From Roseospirillum parvum (lineage in GTDB: Bacteria; Pseudomonadota; Alphaproteobacteria; Rhodospirillales; Rhodospirillaceae), in assembly GCF_900100455.1 (NCBI RefSeq), contig NZ_FNCV01000015.1, forward strand, positions 1 through 35,898: DNA of 35,898 nt, written 5' to 3'. Made by a program: the position numbers and the translations under genes. Below the pieces are notes generated by a model. It was given only the letters and a program-made list of their open reading frames with translations, was not told the origin of the DNA and made no database searches. How positions within the stretch are numbered: position 1 is the first letter of the stretch; each line of letters opens with the position of its first letter. This document shows positions 31,813 through 35,898 of this stretch, piece after piece.

Positions 31813-32715
31813 TCAGAAGATCACAAGACCGGCCGCCAGGGCCAGGGTCAGCACCACCTGGACGCGCGCCGTGGCGCCCAGGCAGCGGTTGAAGGCGGCG
31901 CCGTCCCCGGCCTCGCGGAAGGCGCGGGCGGCCTTGGCCGCCGCCGGCAGGGCGGCCAGGCCGAGCAGGGCGCCGCCGGTGCCGGGCGCCAGCAGGGCCA
32001 GGGTCAGCAGGCCGCCGAAGGTGGCGCCGAGCAGGGCGTCGTAAACCTGTCCGGCGCTTTGGCGGCCGAGCAGAATGGCCAGGGTGCGTCGCCCGGCGGC
32101 GCGGTCGTTGTCCAGGTCGCGGGTGTTGTTGACCAGCAGCACGGCCGCCGCCGGCAGGCCGACGATCAGCCCCAGGGCGAGGGCGGCGGCGTCCAGTTGG
32201 CCGGTGTTCAGCCAGTAGGTGCCCCCCACCGCGGCGAGGCCGAAGAAGCCGATCACCATCACCTCGCCGAAGGGCCCGCGCGAGATCGGTCGCGGCCCGG
32301 CCGAGTAGGCATAGCCGGCCAGCACCGAGGCGAGGCCGACCAGAAGGATGGGCCAGCCGCCCAGGGTGGCCAGGAAGAGGCCGGCCAGGGCGGCCAGGGT
32401 GAAGGCCACGTGGGCGGCGCGTTTCACCGTTTCGGCCGGCAGCCAGCCCTGCTCGGTGACCCGGGGCGGGCCGATGCGGCCCGGCTGGTCGGTGCCGTTC
32501 AAAAAGTCGGCGGCATCGTTGTGCAGGTTGGTGCCGATCTGGATGGCCATGGCGCCCAGTCCGGCGATCAGGCTGGCATCCAGGCGAAAGGTGCCGGCGC
32601 TGGCCACGGCCAGGGCGGCGCCGGCGATCACCGGGGAGACGGACAGGGCCAGGGTGCGCGGGCGAATGGCCTGCCACCACACGGCGGCGGCCGAGGACGG
32701 TTTTGGAACGCTCAT
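31813..32715 (-). CDS. menA: 1,4-dihydroxy-2-naphthoate polyprenyltransferase
   Basis: MenA attaches a polyprenyl chain to 1,4-dihydroxy-2-naphthoate, the membrane step of menaquinone synthesis. The 300-residue protein has about eight hydrophobic segments and the aspartate motifs of the UbiA superfamily, in the MenA form: NLHNDAADFLNGTDQPGRIGPPR (first) and LLVNNTRDLDNDRAAGRRTLA (second), with WWQAIRPRTLALSVSPVIAG at the N-terminus. It is the MenA branch rather than the 4-hydroxybenzoate (UbiA) branch. Its start codon overlaps the stop of the methyltransferase gene by one base (TGATG). With ubiE/menG it gives the last two steps of menaquinone synthesis. The other men genes are not in the window. 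Confidence 0.9.
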   Translation of the reverse strand: MSVPKPSSAAAVWWQAIRPRTLALSVSPVIAGAALAVASAGTFRLDASLIAGLGAMAIQIGTNLHNDAADFLNGTDQPGRIGPPRVTEQGWLPAETVKRAAHVAFTLAALAGLFLATLGGWPILLVGLASVLAGYAYSAGPRPISRGPFGEVMVIGFFGLAAVGGTYWLNTGQLDAAALALGLIVGLPAAAVLLVNNTRDLDNDRAAGRRTLAILLGRQSAGQVYDALLGATFGGLLTLALLAPGTGGALLGLAALPAAAKAARAFREAGDGAAFNRCLGATARVQVVLTLALAAGLVIF

Positions 32716-33464
32716 CAGGCCGCCCTGGTCCCCTCGTGGAGGGCGGCGATGCCCAGGAACTGGTTGCGCCAGGAGACGTCCGTAAAGCCGGCCTGTTCCA
32801 TCATCGTCTTCAGGGCCCGCTGTTCGGGGAAGGCGTGGATCGACTGGTCGAGGTAGCTGTAGGCCTCCGGCTGGCCGGAGATCAGCGCCCCTAGGCGCGG
32901 GATGATGGTGCGCGTGTACCACTCGTAGGGCCCGGCGATCAGCTTCAGGGGCTGCGAGAACTCAAGGCACAGGAAGCGCCCGCCGGGGGTCAGCAGGCGG
33001 TGGGCGGCGGCCAGCGCGGCGGCCCGCTGGGAGACGTTGCGCAGCCCGAAGGCGATGGTGATCAGATCGAAGCTGGCCTCGGGGAAGGGCGGGTTCTCGG
33101 CGAAGCCGGCGACCCACTCCACCGGCCGGCCCTTCAGCCGCCGCTGGCCGACCGCCATCATCTCCGGCGAGGGGTCGAGCACGGTCACCTGCCAGCCCAG
33201 GTCGTCCAGGCGCCGCGCGATGTCGCCGGTGCCGCCGGCCAGATCGAGCGCCCGGCCGGTCTTGCCCGGGCCGTGGACCGGATGTCCGGCGCGCCTGGCC
33301 AGGGTGTCCTTCCACAGGCGGTGGGTGCCGCCGCTCATCAGATCGTTCAGCAGGTCGTAGCGCGGGGCGACCAGATCGAACATGCGGCGCACCGTGCGGC
33401 GGTGGTCGTCGTGGTCGAGGTCGTCGGGGCGGGTGACGTCCGGGGCGGCGGGGGGAGAGGTCAT
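32715..33464 (-). CDS. ubiE: Demethylmenaquinone/ubiquinone C-methyltransferase
   Basis: A 249-residue SAM methyltransferase of the UbiE/MenG family. It has MFDLVAPRYDLLNDLMSGGTHRLWK, the SAM loop ALDLAGGTGDIARRL, WVAGFAENPPFPEASFDLITIAFGLRNV and LTPGGRFLCLEFSQP, all family hallmarks. UbiE methylates both demethylmenaquinol and an ubiquinone precursor; overlap with menA makes the menaquinone role certain enough, and the ubiquinone role possible. The C-terminus (NQFLGIAALHEG) differs from the GGIVALHRG of E. coli UbiE. The ATG at 33464 is preferred; two further starts upstream (to 33512) would only add a Pro-rich lead. The gene is divergent from bchE. Confidence 0.9.
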   Translation of the reverse strand: MTSPPAAPDVTRPDDLDHDDHRRTVRRMFDLVAPRYDLLNDLMSGGTHRLWKDTLARRAGHPVHGPGKTGRALDLAGGTGDIARRLDDLGWQVTVLDPSPEMMAVGQRRLKGRPVEWVAGFAENPPFPEASFDLITIAFGLRNVSQRAAALAAAHRLLTPGGRFLCLEFSQPLKLIAGPYEWYTRTIIPRLGALISGQPEAYSYLDQSIHAFPEQRALKTMMEQAGFTDVSWRNQFLGIAALHEGTRAA

Positions 33465-33601
33465 CGCAGGCGGCTTCCCAGGCGGTGGCGGATCGGCCGG
33501 CATTCTGCGCACACCCGGATCAGAAATCCACCCGTTAGCTGACCCCGCCGCGCCGACGCCGAAAAGGGCGCCGCGACCGACCGTTCGGGGTCCGCCAAAG
33601 G

Positions 33602-33630
33602 TTGACTTCCCGAGCCCTGCGGCCTAGCGT
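33602..33630 (+). promoter_or_regulatory. Promoter of bchE
   Basis: TTGACT, 17 bases and TAGCGT. It leaves a leader of about 200 bases before the start codon. I looked for the CrtJ/PpsR site (TGT-N12-ACA) and an FNR box nearby and found neither in good form. Confidence 0.55.
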
Positions 33631-33839
33631 GAGGCTGCCCCGGAGGGGGGTTCGGCAGTGGTCGTCTAATCCCCTGTTCGGACAAGGGTTTCCGGTCCCG
33701 ATGGGGCCGATGCGCGGCCGGCGCGCCGCGCCGTGGACAGGACAGGCGATGCGTGCCGTGGTCCAATCAGGTTCCCGGCGCGTGGCGTTGTCCACCACAT
33801 TGCCGTCCACCACGGTGTCTGATCTCTAGGAGGCAGTCG
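33631..33839 (+). promoter_or_regulatory. Long leader of bchE with possible switching stems
   Basis: CCGTGGT (33756-33762) can pair with ACCACGG (33809-33815), and ATCAG (33766-33770) with CTGAT (33819-33823). The order of the four arms is that of a pseudoknot, and the last arm lies five bases before the AGGAGG ribosome binding site. GTCCACCAC also occurs twice (33790-33798 and 33805-33813), so the first arm has two possible partners. BchE needs cobalamin, but no B12-box is present. Control of translation by this leader is a proposal. Confidence 0.35.
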
Positions 33840-35627
33840 ATGCGGATCGTCCTGGTCCAGCCCAATTACCACTCCGGCGGGGCGGAGGTGGCCGGCAACT
33901 GGTCGCCAGCCTGGGTCGCCTATCTGGCCGGCTACCTGAAGGCCCGGGGCTTCGATGACATCCGCTTCATCGACGCCATGACCGACGACATGTCGGAAGA
34001 GCAGTTGCGCGCCGCGCTGGCCAAGGAAAAGCCCGACATCGTCGGCACCACCGCCAACACCCCGGCCATCTACAAGGCCGAGCGGGTGCTCGAGATCGCC
34101 AAGGAGATGTTCCCCGACGCGGTCACCGTGCTGGGCGGCATCCACGCCACCTTCATGCACCACCAGGTGCTGCACGAGGCCCCCTGGACCGACGTCATCG
34201 TGCGCGGCGAGGGCGAGGCGGTCTTTTACAATCTGGTGCGCGCCGTCTCGGAAGGCGCCTGGCCCGATTCGCGCGGCCAGATCAAGGGCATCGCCTTCCG
34301 CGAGGGCGAGAAGGTGACGACCACCCAGGCCGAGCCGCCGATCCGCGACGTGGACGACATCGTCGCCGACTGGTCGGTGCTCGACTGGAAGAAGTACATC
34401 TACATCCCCATGAACACCCCGGTCGCCACGCCCAACATGGCGCGCGGCTGCCCCTTCACCTGCAGCTTCTGTTCGCAGTGGAAGTTCTGGCGCGACTACC
34501 GGGTGCGCAGCCCCAAGGCGGTGGTCGACGAGATCGAAACCCTTTACCGCGACCACGGGGTGGGCTTCTTCATCCTGGCCGACGAGGAACCGACCATCAA
34601 CAAGAAGGCCTTCATCGCCTTCTGCGAGGAGCTGAAGTCCCGCAACCTGCCGGTGCTGTGGGGCATCAACACCCGGGTCACCGACATCCTGCGCGACGAA
34701 GACCTGCTGCCCTTCTACCGCAGCGCCGGGCTGGTCCACATCTCGCTGGGCACCGAAGCCGCCGCCCAGCTCAACCTGGACCTGTTCCACAAGGAAACCA
34801 CCGTCGCCCAGAACAAGCGGGCGATCGACCTGCTGCGCGCCAACGGCATCGTCACCGAGGCCCAGTTCATCGTTGGTCTGGAAAACGAAACCGCCGAGAC
34901 CATCGAAGAAACCTACCGCATGTGCGACGACTGGAACCCGGACATGGCCAACTGGTCCATGTTCACGCCCTGGCCGTTCTCCGACCTCTATCGCGAGATG
35001 AGCGACAAGGTCGAGGTGTTCGACTTCGAGAAGTACAACTTCGTCACCCCGATCATGAAGCCCAAGGCCATGGACCGGGCCGAGCTGCTCGACCGGGTGA
35101 TGAACAACTATCGCCGCTTCTACATGAAGAAGGCGCTGTTCGGGTACCTGTGGGTGCGCGGCGACAAGGTGCGCCGCCGCTACCTGATCGGCTGCCTGAA
35201 GGCATTCCTGTTGTCGGCCTTCAAGCGCCAGTTCTACAACCTGGGGCAGGCCGGCTACTGGGGCCCGCAGTCGCTGAAGAAGCTGAACTTCCGCTTCGAC
35301 TTCTCGCGCAAGCTGGAAAAGGCGCCCGAGGATATCGAAACCGATACCTGGAAGGCGGCGCCCAAGCGCAAGCAGGAAGAGATCGAGGCCGGCATCAAGG
35401 CCTATCTCGACTCGGGCGACGAGGACACCGCCGAAGGCCGCGCCGCGGCGCTCAAGGCCTGCGGTGGCACCGACGAGCAGATGAGCGAGGAAGCCATGGC
35501 CGCCGCCATGGCCTGCGGTGGCTCCAAGGTCCAGATGACCGAGCACGAGATGGCCGCCTCGATGAAGCCCTGCACCGACGGCCACGAGCTGGCCGAGGAA
35601 AAGCGCGAGAAGGCGCCGGCCGAGTAG
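33840..35627 (+). CDS. bchE: Anaerobic Mg-protoporphyrin IX monomethyl ester cyclase
   Basis: BchE forms the fifth ring of bacteriochlorophyll without oxygen, taking the oxygen atom from water. It is a B12- and 4Fe-4S-dependent radical SAM enzyme. The 595-residue protein has an N-terminal cobalamin-binding domain (about 1-170; [29 protein letters not shown]) and a radical SAM domain (about 195-420) with the cluster cysteines C204-X3-C208-X2-C211 (GCPFTCSFC). The region around 440-510 ([23 protein letters not shown]) is BchE-specific. The C-terminal end carries two tandem 18-residue repeats with a CGG motif. AGGAGG lies 6 bases before the ATG. The gene shows that the organism makes bacteriochlorophyll anaerobically. 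Confidence 0.94.
   Translation: MRIVLVQPNYHSGGAEVAGNWSPAWVAYLAGYLKARGFDDIRFIDAMTDDMSEEQLRAALAKEKPDIVGTTANTPAIYKAERVLEIAKEMFPDAVTVLGGIHATFMHHQVLHEAPWTDVIVRGEGEAVFYNLVRAVSEGAWPDSRGQIKGIAFREGEKVTTTQAEPPIRDVDDIVADWSVLDWKKYIYIPMNTPVATPNMARGCPFTCSFCSQWKFWRDYRVRSPKAVVDEIETLYRDHGVGFFILADEEPTINKKAFIAFCEELKSRNLPVLWGINTRVTDILRDEDLLPFYRSAGLVHISLGTEAAAQLNLDLFHKETTVAQNKRAIDLLRANGIVTEAQFIVGLENETAETIEETYRMCDDWNPDMANWSMFTPWPFSDLYREMSDKVEVFDFEKYNFVTPIMKPKAMDRAELLDRVMNNYRRFYMKKALFGYLWVRGDKVRRRYLIGCLKAFLLSAFKRQFYNLGQAGYWGPQSLKKLNFRFDFSRKLEKAPEDIETDTWKAAPKRKQEEIEAGIKAYLDSGDEDTAEGRAAALKACGGTDEQMSEEAMAAAMACGGSKVQMTEHEMAASMKPCTDGHELAEEKREKAPAE
35457..35564 (+). repeat. 54-bp tandem repeat in the bchE tail
   Basis: Residues 540-557 and 558-575 of BchE are adjacent repeats: [18 protein letters not shown] and [18 protein letters not shown], 11 of 18 identical. 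Each has one Cys, two Gly and three or more Met. A further Cys follows in KPC. The unequal divergence between the two shows an old duplication, not recent slippage. Confidence 0.85.
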
Positions 35628-35686
35628 GCGCCGTCTCTTTGCGCACACCCCGGGCGAAGCGACGGCGGTGTGTGCATTGGACAGTC

Positions 35687-35732
35687 GGGGGCGTTGCCCC
35701 CGAACCCCCACCGGGGGACCGAAGGCGGTCCC
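35687..35732 (+). repeat. GC-rich palindromic repeat, third full copy
   Basis: GGGGGCGTTGCCCCC, GAACCCC, CACCGGGG and a final GGACCGAAGGCGGTCC hairpin follow in the same order as in the copies at 26596-26650 and 26722-26776. It lies downstream of bchE and ends directly at the 28-bp palindrome. Confidence 0.75.
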
Positions 35733-35733
35733 T

Positions 35734-35792
35734 AGAGCAGATCGCGCCCAATCTGAATCGCTTGGCGATTCAGATTGGGCGCGATCTGCTCT
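35734..35792. repeat. Perfect 28-bp palindrome
   Basis: Arms at 35734-35761 and 35765-35792 match without error around a TTG centre (AGAGCAGATCGCGCCCAATC...). Nothing like a T-run follows, so it is not a plain terminator. It resembles the short palindromic elements that are dispersed through many alphaproteobacterial genomes. Confidence 0.9.
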
Positions 35793-35898
35793 CGATTAAA
35801 TGATTTAGAGCGTGGAGCTCCAAACCTGAATCGAGGGATTCCCAAGACTCTGCGTCCGTGATTCACTTTTCTTTTTGGGAGGTGGATCATGGGCAGGA
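35793..35898 (+). mobile_element. Probable insertion-sequence end with the start of an ORF
   Basis: An ATG at 35889 with a perfect GGGAGG 6 bases upstream begins an ORF that leaves the window after MGR. The upstream stretch has GGGATTCCC, 14 bases and GTGATTCA (35835-35865). The same pattern, with the same spacing, lies before the left-hand transposase start on the other strand (98-68). This and the palindrome beside it suggest a transposase gene, of a family that cannot be fixed from three codons (IS630 or IS5 types both have members that start MGR). Confidence 0.4.

Noticed and set aside
33631-33839. Cobalamin riboswitch in front of bchE
   Set aside because: BchE uses B12, so I looked for the B12-box and the conserved core, and neither is present.
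33666-35711. Minus-strand frame of 681 residues opposite bchE
   Set aside because: It is an antisense shadow of bchE; the composition is Val/Gly/His/Asp-rich without family features.

Overview
The window is about 36 kb of very GC-rich DNA from what looks like an alphaproteobacterium, most likely a phototrophic purple non-sulfur member of the Rhodospirillaceae or Rhodospirillales. The reasons are bchE (anaerobic bacteriochlorophyll cyclase), a menA-menG pair beside it, a chvI regulator divergent from a PEP carboxykinase gene, an alphaproteobacterial Suv3-type helicase, and GC-rich palindromic repeats of a kind I associate with this group. The genus cannot be fixed from the sequence. Both ends run into insertion-sequence-like DNA: an IS5-type transposase start on the left, and a strong ribosome binding site with a truncated ORF on the right. 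The window may therefore be a whole contig broken at repeated ISs.

Layout: 1-117 is an IS end. 470-544 is tRNA-Gly(GCC) on the minus strand with its own promoter and terminator. 891-4125 is a plus-strand housekeeping run (CnoX thioredoxin-TPR chaperone, LON-domain protein, Trm112-like protein, DUF971 protein, secreted protein), followed by two transporters (MFS and EamA). 6741-10128 is a minus-strand envelope set (LysM protein, DUF2189 membrane protein, YihY/BrkB protein). fabI and aroC follow on the plus strand. 12166-12926 is unusual: a string of perfect hairpins, a long inverted repeat, 30-bp tandem repeats, and a 36-residue ORF with a strong ribosome binding site and palindromes near its possible promoter. 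Then come a minus-strand helicase/lipoprotein/methyltransferase operon and trxA, a TPR-SPINDLY glycosyltransferase with a HAD phosphatase, and a small methyltransferase.

The most interesting locus is 22180-23170. A DUF3800 gene is preceded by a sigma70-like promoter, about 200 nt of highly structured RNA with three hairpins carrying the same UUGC loop, and an intrinsic terminator that ends about 15 nt before the start codon. This resembles an RNA-controlled or RNA-partnered protein system. Divergent from it are Sua5 (tRNA t6A synthesis), a GlcD-type FAD dehydrogenase and rlmJ.

rlmJ and chvI converge on a 260-bp inverted repeat that begins and ends in their two stop codons and has a bidirectional terminator at its centre. 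A periplasmic copper chaperone gene lies between chvI and a GTP-type PEP carboxykinase gene. A minus-strand menG-menA-BASS transporter-YHS protein set follows, and then bchE, whose product carries two tandem 18-residue Cys-containing repeats near its C-terminus. Quinone synthesis and the oxygen-independent bacteriochlorophyll cyclase share one divergent regulatory region, which fits an organism adapting its membrane to anaerobic photosynthetic growth.
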